Part shown: one piece after another, positions 22,731 through 35,545 of the stretch
How positions within the stretch are numbered: position 1 is the stretch's first letter
Layout of the letters: the number at the start of each line of letters is the position of its first letter
Origin: Acanthochromis polyacanthus
Lineage: Eukaryota; Chordata; Actinopteri; Pomacentridae
Reading direction: 5' to 3'
DNA length: 64,000 nt
Assembly: GCF_021347895.1 (NCBI RefSeq)
Contig: NC_067113.1
Span: 44,245,474 to 44,309,473, forward strand
Translations under genes and position numbers: made by a program
The notes under the pieces: generated by a model
What the model saw: the letters and a program-made list of their open reading frames with translations, nothing else
What the model was told of the DNA's origin: nothing
The model's database searches: none

Positions 22731-24470
22731 CAGTGCTTCTACAGCTTCACTGGAAAACTCTAAGCAGCACTTTTGCATGTGAAAAGATAAGATAACTCAT
22801 TGAACGGTGAGTTTGAGACTCACCAGACATTAACAGCATATTGGGTTTGGTCAATATGTGCTTCAGATACAACCTCACTAAGTGAAATAAAAGGGATTTA
22901 ATTCAAACAGGAATCAGCAAAAATATTGCTTTTCTTCTGGGACACACAGGTGAGTTCTGTAAGAACATTTTGGCAAAATTTGGAGAATTTCAAATGTTTT
23001 CAGACCTGGGAATTTGTCTATTTTCACTCTCACAAAGCACTTTACTTAGGAAGTGACTTTAAGGGTTTAATATCTCCAGAAATATAAATTTAGAAAAACA
23101 GACATAAAATTGTTTCCAGCAGATTCCATTGACTAAATCACTCCAGCAGAGGCCAAATTCTTTATGATTTACCCTTGAAAATATATATTTAAAAAAAAAA
23201 AACATTTCATCACCTTTCAACTTTCAACTAAATTTCAACATGAGCACAAAATGGAGACAACTTGAAACACTGCAAATTGTAACGATAATATATAGACCTC
23301 TACGCCACCAGTTCTTAGGATCCCATGCATTCATAGGAGCATATTGGCATGTCAGAAGAGAAGAAACCTGGAACACTGGATTGCCATACCTGCTCTACAT
23401 TAACATCTACTGATGTTAGAGGCTCAAAAGTTGGTAAAATGTCAACCAAAGACTGTTTTTAGAAGGAAATATAGAAACATCCATACACATACATACCAGG
23501 TCTCTTTCTTTTTTTATACTGTAGCGACCAAAAGAAGAAGGCATTTCCATGTTGGCAAGCAGAGTTGTGGAGGTTAGCTAGTAAACAAGCACCATGACAA
23601 AGTCTTCCCTGAGGCTTAATGACCTCCGCTCGACACAGAAGTGTTATAATTAGGACAGCAGTCTTACAGCCTGGTGGCATAAGTCTAAGCCCTTTTTGCA
23701 GCTTGTTTCATGTGCCCGTTTGGCATGGGATGTAAACAAAGAACGGGGCATAACTTCCTGCCAATACTGGCCAATTACTTGGTGGTACATGCCGTGCAAG
23801 GGATTCCTCATAAGAACTTTTCATAAGAACTTTCTGTGGCTTCAGTATTGCCTGAGTCTTAAAATCTTGCACTTTTTTTCCCCCATTTTCAAGGACTAAT
23901 AATTAAGAATTTGCCATCTGACAGAGGCATCCAATCACTTGGATCTGCTGGAAACAATTTTGTCAAAATTTCACGAGTGTGGCAGGCATGTCATAAAAAA
24001 CTGGGTGCAATTTTTAACACAATTTAATAAAACTTTTGAGGAGAGTTGAGGAGCTTGAGGAGGACTGTGCGTGCTGAAACACAGTATTCTTCAAGCCACA
24101 GTCACCTTTCAGAGATCAGAGGATAGCTGTTTTTTTTCTTAGGCAAAATGAGTTGAACATTTGCTGCATGCTGTACACACAGGTTGTAGTAGAGGGAGGC
24201 TGACAGGTGCTGGCAGCTCATCATCTGCTTGCACTGACAGCAGGGGATCTCTGTGTTACTTCTCATTTGAAAATCCCCCAAACAGGGAAAGAACGAATTC
24301 AGATCTGTGTGCCACCTGTTTGTCCTTGAATCATAGCCGTTATGACACAAAAGCTAAAAAAATATGTATTATATATTTATTTAGATGTAATTCAAAATGA
24401 AATCTACTACACAATGAGATATGCAAAATGTAAAGGGGGCCTGAATACTTTCTCAAGTGAGTGCTGGTGA
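22731..24470. other. Intergenic stretch, nothing recognised
   Basis: No gene or repeat identified. Confidence 0.3.
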
Positions 24471-24476
24471 AAAGTT

Positions 24477-24866
24477 AAAGGCAGAGTCAGCAAGAGTTAT
24501 CCAGAACACTTTTGTTAAGATTTTCTCATAGTCTGCTGGCAATGCTGGATCTGTAAATAAGACAGAAAGTGGCCTGGATTGGTTTAGGCAACAGCATTCC
24601 AGTTTGTCCCGAAAAATGACAGTAAATGTGGGGAAGTGGGAGCAAGAGAGACAGTAAATCTCTCAGTAAAGGTAGAGTCAGCAAGACTGATCCAGAACAC
24701 TTTTGTCTCAAATTCGGTTAAGTTTTTCCTCATAGTCTGCTGGCAATTCTGGGTCTGTAAATAAGAAAGAAAGTGGCCTGGATTGATATACGCAACAACA
24801 TTCCAGTTTGTCCTGAAAAATGGCAGTATATGTTGGGAAGTGGGAGCAGGAGAGACAGTAAATCCA
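24477..24866. repeat. Tandem duplication, about 191-bp unit, two copies
   Basis: 24477-24660 and 24668-24866 share AGAGTCAGCAAGA, CCAGAACACTTTTGT, TCATAGTCTGCTGGCAAT, AAAGTGGCCTGGATTG and GAGAGACAGTAAATC in order. They differ by about 10-15% by eye plus a small insertion, so this is an old duplication. Confidence 0.85.
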
Positions 24867-25369
24867 ACACGTGCTATCTGAATACGCTAACTACTGACTC
24901 CACCTTTAGCAGTGACTTCTGCAGTTATGATGAAGGGTTGTATATATTTTAAGTGGCTTCATTTGGAAGCAAATTTTGATTCATTCACTCAAACTACAAC
25001 TTTCATTTTTACTTCTTTTCATTATGCTCTCTTTGTCTTCTGATTCTCTGCATTTACATTCCCGCACAATCCCCTTGCCTTGCTCTAAAAAAGCTACTTA
25101 TTCATTGTTATCCTCTAAGCTACATGTCTTTTCTTCTCCTTCTCTGCTCTATCTTCATACCAGCTGCACAATTCAACAATGTGGCCTCGCATTCTATGTA
25201 GCACAGCTGCACATCTCAGTGGGTTTCTTTTCTTTTCTTGTCACACACGTAGAACACATATACGCACAAGAGCCGCATGCCAATTTCTGCTGCAGTGGGG
25301 AGGATCATGCAAGCCAGCCTCATGTGAAATATTAATTCATCCTGTCTCTCTGTCACACCTCAAGCAAGC
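24867..25369. other. Intergenic stretch
   Basis: Pyrimidine-rich on the plus strand; a 119-codon open frame here has biased composition and no domain. Nothing else seen. Confidence 0.3.
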
Positions 25370-25512
25370 ACACAATTCAGTTATATTTATATGGCATCAA
25401 ATCACAATGCATGCTATTGAGGCATTTTACATATCAAGGTCAAGACCTTATAGTTCTGTAAAGAGGGAGCCAACAACTTCTGTACTGGTAATTGTCCAGG
25501 GCTTCTGATGAA
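25370..25512 (+). repeat. Dispersed fish repeat with TTTATATGGCATCAAATCACAA core
   Basis: CAATTCAGTTATATTTATAT, GGCATCAAATCACAATGC and AGGCATTTTACAT match the widely dispersed teleost repeat whose consensus I remember as TTTATTTATATAGCGCCAAATC. Related pieces lie at 41947-42003 and 48605-48740. Confidence 0.5.
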
Positions 25513-28500
25513 TGATTGTAGATAACAGAAAGAACTAAGGAGGGTGGCATCAAAGAGCTCCCTTCAAAAAATATACTTGTCCCGACTGCTTCTTTCCACT
25601 GCTCTTTTATACAGAGGCAGCACAGTGAGTCTATTACATCCGAAAAATAAGACTCTGAATGTGGATGTCTTTATTTGTTCTCCAAAAATACTAACCACAT
25701 TCACCAAGTTAAATATTTCTGTCAGTCATCTCTTCTCATTCATCCCTCTCTTTACTTCCCTTGTGCATGTCTCTGAACTTATCATGCCTTCCTTTAACTC
25801 AAATGTTTTGCTCTTTTGTTCTCATCTTCTCTTCTACTCATTCTTTAATATCTCCTTTCTCCATTCTCTCTCATCTAGCTCTTTAAATACGATCCCTCTT
25901 GCTCCTATTTCTACTATTACCTTCCTCATTAGTTTGGGTTGCACTAGTTCTTTGGTTGTCGTTCTTGAGTTCTTAGTAAATGTTCATCAAACCAGCGAGT
26001 TGCTAAGTTGGGTGGAACAAGTCTTAGCTAGAGGAGCTTTTGGCAAAATGGATGTTAATCAGTAAGTGGCAACTGCGTCAGCGTTCAATCAAGCAAGACA
26101 AACGCAGCCTCACATTTCAGCAAAACATCCATTGTAACTTTGAACGCAGCAATTGTGACCTTTCAAAAACTGACATTACAGCTGGGCTAAGTCTGAACTT
26201 AAGAAAACAGCTCAGTGCAAGTGGCTCCTGAGGGGCGTATTACAGAACGAGACAAATGGAAGGTATATATTGAGCCTGAAACCAGAATTTACAGAGAATT
26301 CACAAAGGTGGTATGGTAACTTATGCCGCATTGCACAGTTCGGAGACTGGGATTTAAATCAGCTGTAAGAAACATCAATTCACCAATCCTCTTTCAGGCA
26401 ATATTCTCTCAGAGCAATACTGATTTTCACCTGAGGAAATAGATAATATACGCAGACCTATTCATGCTTACATTAGAAATACCACTGAGCATAGCTGTGT
26501 AGTTACACTAACACAAACTATATGCAGCACATTGCCACAGGAACTGATACGTATTCAGCTGATGTTGCAGAAAATGTCTGTCTGAAGTCTGTTTGTAGCG
26601 AGTACCACACAGTAAAACACAGATTTGGAAACTGATTAGTCTATTGGTTGATCACAGACAAGATGCTAGCCACAACATTAGTATCATTTGGATTTGGTCA
26701 CAAACTAAAGTGTCCATTATGGGACAGCATCAGACCTGAATACACTTCCTGAGTGTCATGTTAAATTGCATGAAGTATAAGTTTTAACAGCTCTAATGTG
26801 CAACTGTCATGCTGGAAATAAACTGCCGCACTGAGAGAGTGGTAAAATAAGTTAACTTATAATGATTTATTTATTACTTATTACATTTTTTATGTTCCTA
26901 ATAGCTCTCCATTATAACAATCATTTTAGTCGGAGCACGCACAGAGAGAGAGATGAAGAAAACTTTTTGTGAAAAACTGTCCTGACACCCATTTTCTCTG
27001 ACTGGGATTTTAGGTTTTGTTGAACCAGTAAACATAAAGAAAGTCTGCCTGTATTAAACTTGTTCATTAGTACATGCCTGGCTTCCTTCTGTTCCATCCT
27101 CCAAATCTGTTCTTCTTTTATTTTCTTTGTATTTTTTGTCTTCCATTGAGGATGTTTCAGAACAACTTTCCATCCCTCGCTAGTTCAGCCCAGCCTGGAC
27201 TCTTTGTCTCCTGGGTGTCAGCTCATCATAGCCTCAGTAAGAGATTGTCACGGACCCCGCAGCACGAGCAAGACAAAGCCGGCTACATCAGTTCCCAGAG
27301 GGAAACACCTCCCACTGGTGGCTCAGGACTCCTGACACACACCGATTCCTACACACACACATATGCATACGTACACAATCCTGTAAAGACATATATACAC
27401 AGGCAATCAGGGAGTTCAAGTAAAGGTAAGCGGGTCTGTGAAGTGAGAGATGTAAAAGAAATAACATCCACAAAAGAAACAGATATTAAAGATAATATAA
27501 AAAATGTTACTCTAAATCTTTACACACTTTCCACAATTATAGTTTTGGAAATCATTTGACTCATACATTCATTTTTATCTACAAAATACCTTAATTAAAT
27601 GTTACACACTTCAATCACTTCAGCCAGCACTAAAGTAGAGAAAAAATGTTTGAGTCTTAAGCTGAGGCCTGTAGAGACTTCAGACCAGCGACTAGGGGCT
27701 ATAACAATATATACAGCAGTGGTCTGTGATTTAGCTTAGTTTATTTATTCACAGAGTTGTGCTGTAAGTTTACTGTTAAACTTGTGTAACTTCTTCAGAT
27801 AACTATGATTATGGCACTATTACACAATAATACAGCTTCTAGCTTGATCCTCTGACTATAATCTATACCTAATTTGTTAGGAAAATTTTTCATAAAATAA
27901 CTTAACATCCCCTTGAAAATGTCACCTTTCAAGAGTGATGTTGAAGTTGGTTCCTGCTTGTTAAGTAGAGGAGGTTATGGAGATGAATGCTGGTTATTTA
28001 TTAAGTGCATCTAAAGTGCGTCACTTTGGTAAAATTTGGTGGAAACTGAAGAATAAAACAAATTAATTGCTGTTGTTTTAGCTGTGGTTGAAATTCAGAG
28101 GCGGTTAAACTTGCATGATTTAAAACATTTCATAATTTAATCTGATATTAGAAACATGTCTTCATATCATAGTAAATATAGAACAAAGTTAAAATCCAGT
28201 AAATGTCAAAATGCATAAAAATAGATATGATACATGATTATCTGTATTTACATTTAATGCGTAATCTAAGGAAAATAAGACGACTTGATGTGCAATATTT
28301 TCCAAGGTGTCCGTTTTATTACCCGATTGTATTCCATTCTGCTCTTTGCAGTGATATACACAGTATGTGCAATATTTTAAACATTTTCTTTTTCCATGTT
28401 TTCTTTTGGTTCATTCAAGATTTTTCACCTAATGCCAACATCTAATGTTAATGGCTAATGCTAATGGATGGTGCTAACAGCCAAGACCTATGGAACCAAT

Positions 28501-29985
28501 GGAAACTCCAAACCAAGCTGTTGAACTGAACTGCCAAACCTGCAAATAGATGATGGGTAAAGGAAAACCTGAGCAGAACCCAGTTATAACTCTGAGTAGA
28601 CAAATTTTCTTTAAAGCGGGGAAACTGCGCAGACTTGGCATATAAACTGACTGTTCAAGTTCACTGTGACATTAGTGTTAAGTCTGGGTAGAAGTGCAAC
28701 AGAGAACCCCCAACCAGAGGTGCAAATGACTTTTAATGAAATGATACCAACTTTTGTACAGCTACACTTTAAGGGTACAGTTCAGTAAGCCTTTATGTAT
28801 CTTTGGGACATATTTCAGAGGAACTGAGTTAAATTATGAGAGAGGTTTAACTAAATCTAACCAAAAGCGAGCATGGCAGGTGGCTGTAGTGAGGTACAAA
28901 GCTGGTTTGCATTTTGTGGAGCAGTAGTTGCTACTTCGGTACAGACGTGTGTGTGGATGAGGAATCTGAGACAGGAAAGTGAATGTCAGGGGCTAATTTT
29001 AACTACATCTATCAGCACTGCTCCACAACACTCTTGTGGTAAGACATTAGTTTGAGGCGACCTATCTCCCTGAGACAGTATGCAAGAATTAAGCTGTATT
29101 GGCTGGTGAATAGTGTGGGTTACTGCACTTTGTCTCACTTGTTCAGAATTGCAAAATCCTCGGTCTGCTCAACTGACTGAGTGCCTCCTGCATCACAGTA
29201 TTGTGACAAATGTTGATCTAGAATGAGGTAAAAGTTGTGCAACTTCCAAAATGATGCCGTAAACTAAGGGGAAGTTAAAAAAATCTGACCTTTATGTGAT
29301 TTAGGACCACATATGGAACTGGCAGAAATCAAATTTGAAAAGATGACACAATTTGAGCAGTTTATACTGTTACATAATACAAAAACAAACAAACAAACAA
29401 AAAAAAAACAGATCCGAGTCACACATGAGCAAAAAAACTAATAAAAAAAGGGAAAAAAGTTTTGGTTACATTTGAATGTATTGCTAACTAGCTACTTGCT
29501 AATAATCAAGTATGTTTTTAAATAATGAACCTATTATCTTGTTAGTCCATTTTATTTTTTGGCCCATATATCAAAGGTGACTCATCAAAAGTGTTAATTT
29601 TACAGGAAGAGATCAGCAGAAAGGCTGATGATAAATGATTTTTGGACACACATTGCATTCATCAAGAGGTAAACGAATAATTAACACAGGGACTAAGCAT
29701 TAGAATTTAGAAAATCTGGTCTGAATTCCCCCCTATATCAAAGGAATTCCTCCCAGGACAACATCAAGTAGAGAAAGATGTGAAACCATCCACCAACTGT
29801 GAAATGCCACAGCAATACAGACCATGCCACAGACAACTCAACCACTAGAATATTCAAAAAGATGAGAAAAAAATCCTTTTCTGCCCTCTTGACCTTTCCT
29901 TCAACATTCTTCCTTTTATTATCTTCTCTCTCTTTGCATATAATTGCATATTTTTCTAGTTACACTCAACCAAACATATACAAAT
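25513..29985. other. Long intergenic stretch without a recognised gene
   Basis: 25560-25960 is strongly pyrimidine-rich and gives a 173-codon open frame of S/L/F/T bias, judged chance. 27150-27425 has an acceptor-like CTTCCATTGAG and a donor GTAAGC (27426) around an open frame with no known domain; a non-coding transcript cannot be excluded. 26940-26955 is a short GA run. Nothing else recognised. Confidence 0.3.
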
Positions 29986-30265
29986 CTTTTGTTTTCCTCA
30001 CTGCTGTGTCCCAGGACATTACTTTATATCTGCCTGTTCTGTTGGGTTGCAGGCGAACCAGGCGTGCAGGTGTGGTCTATCGGTTCCACTTGCTGATGTG
30101 TGACACAAGCTCTCCAGGGTTTAAAAGCCCATCTTCCTCCAACAGCTCTCTTTTTTCCTCTTACAGCCAGTGGACTATACAGCTGCACAGTCTCAAGATA
30201 TCACTTTATTTCCCATTGTGTTTCTTCCTTTATACTGTTACCCCCTGAGTCGGGGTTGTAACACA

Positions 30266-30283
30266 TGGGGGCTTGTCCGGGAT
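30266..30283 (+). promoter_or_regulatory. Primer-binding site, tRNA-Pro type
   Basis: TGGGGGCTTGTCCGGGAT lies two bases after the LTR-like end. It differs from the usual tRNA-Pro site (TGGGGGCTCGTCCGGGAT) at one base. Confidence 0.6.
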
Positions 30284-30559
30284 TGACTATTGGGGATATG
30301 AAACAAGGTTTGATCCCTTAGTGCGATGTGGTGGTAAGTAGCCTGTCTCTGATAGCCTGAATGCTATTTTTGTCTAGCCTGAGATCTGTCAGTCAGGATT
30401 CGAAAGTTTTAAAGCACTCTGATTGGTGCTCTGACAGCCCAAAACTTTGAGGTGCCCTTCAAACTTGCTGTTGATGTAAATGATTTTGATGCGGGAGTTC
30501 CTTTCTCCTTCAAGATGACTCAATGAGACTAGAGTCCCCTGTTTGCTATTACTCTAAGA

Positions 30560-31400
30560 ATTCTGAATGCCATTACCCCAATTCTTACTCTTGCACACTT
30601 TGACACTGGTTCTTCTAGTTTACGGGTTGTAGTTTACATTTATCAAGACGCTTTGGTGTTCCTTCAACTCAAATCACTCTGTATTAGGGTGAAGTCTTTA
30701 TTTGCAGGGATACAACTTAGAGATCTACAATATTTGTGGGAAGGACAACATGCTTGCAGATGGTCTTTCGCATGCAGAAGTAAACCTGTTAAGGTCCTGA
30801 ACTACATGCAACCTTTTCCATGAATACGCAGTTTTAACTCTGGTGTTTCCTTCAGACTGCTGGTTTTTCAAGTTTTCCGGTTGTAGTTTACACTGTTCAC
30901 AACCCTTAGGTATTCCTGTGTAAAATGATCTAAAATCATGATCTGTTGGGATGAAGCCTGTTTTAGCGGAGATACCACTTAGAGATCCACTTGTATAAAG
31001 GACAAGATGGTGGTGGACCCGGTCTTGGCATGAAAGTAGAATTCCTTTTCAGCACTATTAACAGACAAAAAGATGAATTCACAGAGTGCCCTGTTCTGCT
31101 GATGTGTCCAGTTCCAGTTAGGGCAACTTTTATTTTGGAAATTTATCATTACTTTCAGGTCACTCTTTAATTTAATTTGTGAATTTTAACATATGAGGTA
31201 AAATGGACAAAAAGAAACTAGACTGCCATTTACCATTTTAGACTAGTCATTTTGTTATTCTTCTATTTTAGATAATAGTTGTAAAAAATGAATTACACTT
31301 TAATACACAGACTGGACCTGACCTACATGCAGTTTTTTTTCAGGAATGCACAGTTTCTGCTCTGGTGTTTCCTTCAGACTAAAGATTTTTCGTAGATTTT
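30560..31400 (+). repeat. Diverged tandem repeat inside the retroelement remnant, about 270-bp period
   Basis: CGGTTGTAGTTTACA-type sequence, then GGGTGAAG/GGGATGAAG, then ATAC(A/C)ACTTAGAGAT occur at about 30625-30725 and again at about 30890-30990. A third start (ACCTACATGCAG, CTCTGGTGTTTCCTTCAGACT) is near 31325-31380. The RNase H end therefore appears at least twice, the second copy more decayed. Confidence 0.6.
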
Positions 31401-31420
31401 AAAAGAGCAACTGTGTAACT

Positions 31421-32810
31421 AAGTTGGTATATTCCATTAGGGTGTTGCTTAGTTGGCCATCTTCTTCAGAGTGGGAGTAGTTATGTCCCACTCTTTCTGT
31501 GTTCGACTGTTCAGTTGTGATGGTCGACCAGTTCTACTTGCTTCTTTGTAGAGTTTAATAGCTCCTCCTTCTCTTACAGCTCTCTGTCTTAGCCAACATC
31601 CCAGATGGAAGGATCTACAGTAGCAGAGTCTCCACACTCCTTTGATTCTCCTTTGTTCTCTTGATTTGATTAATAAGCTCAGAACTTGGTGTGTTCCTTC
31701 ATGTTGCTTCCCTTCAGCCAACCTCTCCTTTGTTCTGTAACAGATTTTCTTGTACATTGTTGAAGTTGTAGATCATTCAGTTTTGTATAATTTCCCCAAA
31801 ATGTTGCAGTATAATTCACTGTATTATAAACTTTAATATTTAACAAACAATGACAGTTTACGTGTCCAGTTACATAGTTTTAACAGAACTGATCAGAAGC
31901 TAGGATTACCGTGTGCTATATGTTGGGTATGTGTGGACGTCCAATGGCCTTTGACGAAGTGTTAAACCAGGTGGCCAACCTGTAATCAAAAGCAGGCGAG
32001 ACTGACTGTATTCTGCTCCTCGTTCATAGCAGAGGTAGTGCTGTGAGGATTAGCTCAGGTCTTAGTCCTGCCTCACCACCTGCTGTGTGGTAAGCATAAT
32101 GATTTCACTCACCATAATCACTGTAGCATTTGCTCAGATTTTGTAATGCAGTGCTGGTTTGTAGCGGCACATTGTGCTCCCAGGGGGGTTATGAATAGAA
32201 ATGTAAAGCTCCCGGCCTAACATGGTCTTATCAAATTGCTCTTCCTGCCCTTTTGCAAATTCACACACATATACACACATTCAGGCCTTCTAATCACGAT
32301 GCAGCAACAGCAGCCGCAGGGGTTGGAGGTGTAACAGTCTTGATAGATGTAGCCGACTCGCACAGCACCGGAGCTGGTCAAAAGGAGGAGAGGAGTCCTA
32401 ACACTATGGGGCCTTATCCATTATTGATTAGAGAGGGTAAAAGAAGAAGATAATGTCTATGTGTGGGCGTGAGAAACAGAAAGATGGACGTGGAGGATGG
32501 CAGAGCAGGTTTAGGAGAATGACAGTGACGAGATGGGAGAGAGGAGAGTAAAAAAAGCACAGGACAAAGAGAAAAAAAACAGAGAGAGACAGGAAACACA
32601 CAGGACAGGGAGTGAAATGTTAAAAAAGTAGACTACACATGTTAATAAAAAAGAATAAGGAAGGATTCAAGACTGAAAGATGTCATCAGTAGAAAAATTA
32701 AGACAAAAAAGGAGTGTTTAGTACCTCTACTTTGCAAAATAATGAAGACAAAAACTACAAAATGTATGTTTAAATCACGTTTTGTGTGGAACTAGCACTT
32801 CTTTTTTCTT
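31421..32810. other. Intergenic stretch, nothing recognised
   Basis: Includes a purine-rich run at 32500-32600. No gene or known repeat. Confidence 0.3.
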
Positions 32811-32818
32811 TTACAATA

Positions 32819-32935
32819 CATTAGATGTACTATTGGGTCATAAGGGGTCACTTACAGTCTTCTTAGCTTTAGTTCGATTTTATTCCGGTACTAAAATAGC
32901 AGTTGCTCATATACTGAATAAGGAGAATTGTTGGA
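32819..32935 (+). repeat. Dispersed repeat R3, copy 1
   Basis: TTAGATGTACT, GGGTCA, TTACA, TCTT, TTAGCTT and ACTAAAATAGCAGTTGCTCA recur in the same order at 35432-35545. Element class unknown. Confidence 0.6.
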
Positions 32936-32979
32936 CAAACTTAAATGATTTGCCTCAAGTGATAACATAAAATGTATTA

Positions 32980-33660
32980 CTATTATCCACATTAAGGAAA
33001 GATATAGTATGAATTTGCAGTCCTTGTTTCAAAAATAATTTGCAGTGTAAATTAAGAGACCAGAGAAAGATACTGTTTGAGATCTATAAAGAAAAGTGGC
33101 ACTTCGATTTGTTTCGTAAACCAAAATTACGAACGGACATTCAGTTGAAGGACTGTTTTTCTGTAGAGCCTTATGTAAATTGTTACTTAAAAAGAGGACA
33201 CAGGTCTCTGTGTGCTCAACTCAGAGCTGGAGCGCTGCCTCTACAGATTGAGGTAGGTCGTTACAAAGGGATCCCCGAGGATTAAAGACTATGTATTGTG
33301 TGTGATATGTCTTTGGTTGAAGATGAATTTCATTTTATGTTTTATTGTCCTTTGTATATGAATTTGAGAACTGTTTTGTTTGCAAAAATCCAGAATGTTA
33401 ATCCTGATCTGTTTTGGATGTCCGAGGGAGAAATGTTAAAATGGTTATTTGAAAACGAAATATTTTCCGTTGCAAGCTACATAGAGAAGGCATGGACTTT
33501 GAGACTGAAAACTATGTATACAATCTGATGTTTATAGTGATTCATTTAACCGTATGCCATCTTCTCTGTTTGATGACTAGTGTCATATAAGCCCATACGG
33601 GCTGGGCACTTATATGGGTGCATGACACTTAAATAAAATATATTCATTCATTCATTCATT
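32980..33660 (+). mobile_element. 5'-truncated LINE insertion with (ATTC)n tail
   Basis: Holds the ORF2 end at 33040-33528, a short 3'UTR with the inverted pair AGCCCATACGGGCT (33590-33603), and ends in AATAAAATATATTCATTCATTCATTCATT at 33632-33660. The last is a LINE-style simple-repeat tail. The left edge is uncertain. Confidence 0.65.
33040..33528 (+). pseudogene. LINE ORF2 C-terminal region with one internal stop
   Basis: A single frame runs from 33040 to 33528 and is broken only by TAA at 33283-33285. It reads RSLCAQLRAGALPLQIEVGR, then CIVCDMSLVEDEFHFMFYCP and a tail ending at TGA. The C-x2-C ... H-x4-C pattern after a conserved L-R-x-G-x-L-P-L-x-I-E block is typical of the end of non-LTR retrotransposon ORF2 proteins. 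The upstream RT and endonuclease are absent, so this is a 5'-truncated insertion. Confidence 0.75.
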
Positions 33661-33979
33661 ATCACAACTGGTGTAAGAGAGATGCCAAAAAAATTCATTT
33701 GATTTCTCTCTAATAAGCAGTTTGCATGGCAGAATAATAAGGTTAACTTGAAATTTTCTTTAATGGAGAGATATCTATGCAATATAATCTGTATAAGCAA
33801 TTATTTTTGCGTTTTTTGTTTTTACAGATTAAAAAATGAAACCTTCTGACAAAGCCACATTCTTCCTTGTTTCCAGTTTCCGTGTTAATATAAGCCAACA
33901 AGGATATAAATGTGATTTTCTCAACTAATTCTCAGCAAAGAAGCAAATGAGTGTAATTTCCTACTTGTTAAACTGTTCA
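33661..33979. other. Short spacer
   Basis: Nothing recognised. Confidence 0.3.
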
Positions 33980-34523
33980 TTAACCCTTTAAGCTTCAGTC
34001 AATTCCAGCCGTTTTCAGTACAAAAAATCGCTAATATTCTATTTTTAAATAAAAAAAATTACGAAAAATACGGGGAATATTGGACGCGCATCGGGAGGTG
34101 CATTTCCTTGAAAACGACCGATTCGGGGATTTTATACCGACTTCAGGACATGTTTTGGACAAAATAGTTTACTGGCTTGTGTCATCTGATGTAAAAGGTT
34201 GGATTATGGCCGTTTTTTCTGGAATCTTTTTTTGTGTGTGTAATAATAAACCCGGAAATGTGAGTCGCGCTGTGTGCTTTGAAGCCGTGTATAGAGAACG
34301 GATGGATGAATATTTGTTTTTGTCGGACAAATGTGTTTTTCTCACCCGCTGTGGTAATCGCATCTGAAAGTGGTTTATACCGGCGGATTCATGAGAATCT
34401 AAGCTTTCCATCGGTGTATAGTGTTTGTATAATCGCGTTTGCACCCGTCGGACATTCTTGAAATTCCTATGCAAATTAGTAGGTGTACCGCCGGCGGTAC
34501 ACTGAAGCTTAAAGGGTTTTTAA
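33980..34523 (+). mobile_element. TTAA-flanked MITE T2, copy 2
   Basis: Same family and orientation as 18855-19397. It starts TTAA CCCTTTAAGCTTCAGT and ends ACTGAAGCTTAAAGGG followed by TTTTTAA, so the right TTAA is slightly altered. The internal sequence is about 95% like copy 1 by eye. Short open frames on both strands are not kept in the same phase in copy 1, so they are not genes. The shared module is 34343-34493. Confidence 0.8.
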
Positions 34524-35431
34524 CAGAACAGATAAAGGAATTTGATGCTGAGATGGAAGTGGGCTGAATAGTGAGAATGCAGGAGCTGAAAACTAAAAGT
34601 GGAACCTGACTTGGCAACACAACATGAAGCACCGCGCAGAGGCTGCTAGCCAAATATCTTAGCACTGCTGCAGTTTGTTTATGCTAATCAAGCTAATATC
34701 GCAAAATAATTGGGTTGTGATTTATTGATGCTACCTTTAGCTCTGACACATCAGTATACCGGCGACTTCTTGCCTCAGGAAGCACAAACCTAAGCAGCAC
34801 CCATGGGGACGGCAGACTGCAGAGGAATATCTTTTATGGGTGTCATTTCAGAGATACAACACTGTGACTGCACTGGGAAGCTCTCTGGTAGTGTAACGAT
34901 GCAAATAAGAGGTTAAAACAGAGTCATGCCGCATTAAACTGTCTTTTTCGCTGTGCGATATGTGTGGTGACAAACATTTTTTGCATTATTAAACACACGA
35001 AAAAGTTACAGAATATATATAAGCCAAATAATATCGAAGTTTTTGATCTGTGAGCTGCTCTCACGAGTTTTCGTGACGATGCCTGTGAAGTGATAAGAGT
35101 TGACATATTCCTCTCTTTCAGCCAAGCTCAAGTTCAGTGACGCCTGTAAAATAACATCAGAATGTTTTTGCAATGCCCTAAGGTGCTGTGTGTGGCTGTG
35201 AAGATCGGCTCTGAAGAAACTATTAGTGTCAAGGCAAATCTAAAGGGTATAATGAAGTTTTTTATTTTTTTAGTTTACATCTGTTTCCACTGACTGGCAT
35301 GTTCTTATAAGATACAAAAACAGATTTTACTCACTTGTTCATTTGCGGCATCAAAAATATCATGCATTAATTGAAAAAAAGCCACAATATTTACCTGATG
35401 TTTTGTGCACCACGCATTTATTTACATTATA
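34524..35431. other. Intergenic stretch, nothing recognised
   Basis: No gene or known repeat. Confidence 0.3.
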
Positions 35432-35545
35432 TTAGATGTACTGTGTGGCTTTTTGGTCACTAAGAGGGTCATTTACAATCTTTTTAGCTTGAGGTTGCTT
35501 TTCATTCTGTAACTAAAATAGCAGTTGCTCACATATTTAAACAAA
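35432..35545 (+). repeat. Dispersed repeat R3, copy 2
   Basis: Same order of words as 32819-32935, including ACTAAAATAGCAGTTGCTCA. Confidence 0.6.

Larger units (their letters stand above)
30030..31420 (+). mobile_element. Decayed LTR retroelement (LTR end, primer site, RNase H remnant)
   Basis: 30030-30263 looks like an LTR: a TTTAAAAGCCC promoter-like box near 30120 and an end TTGTAACA. At 30266-30283 follows TGGGGGCTTGTCCGGGAT, close to the tRNA-Pro primer-binding site of gammaretrovirus-like elements. Further on, one frame reads GKDNMLADGLSHAE (about 30739-30780), the end of an RNase H domain of a retroelement pol gene. Most of gag, protease, RT and integrase is missing, and stops abound. 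It is inactive. No 3' LTR was identified. Confidence 0.6.

Noticed and set aside
24477..24866. CRISPR-like array
   Set aside because: Only two long diverged units and no short repeat-spacer pattern; the window is vertebrate DNA.
25544..26065. 173-codon open frame
   Set aside because: Lies in pyrimidine-rich DNA; the product is S/L/F/T-biased and has no motif.
34080..34474. Gene inside T2 copy 2 (95- and 101-codon frames on both strands)
   Set aside because: The matching region of copy 1 carries indels that shift the frame, so coding is not conserved.
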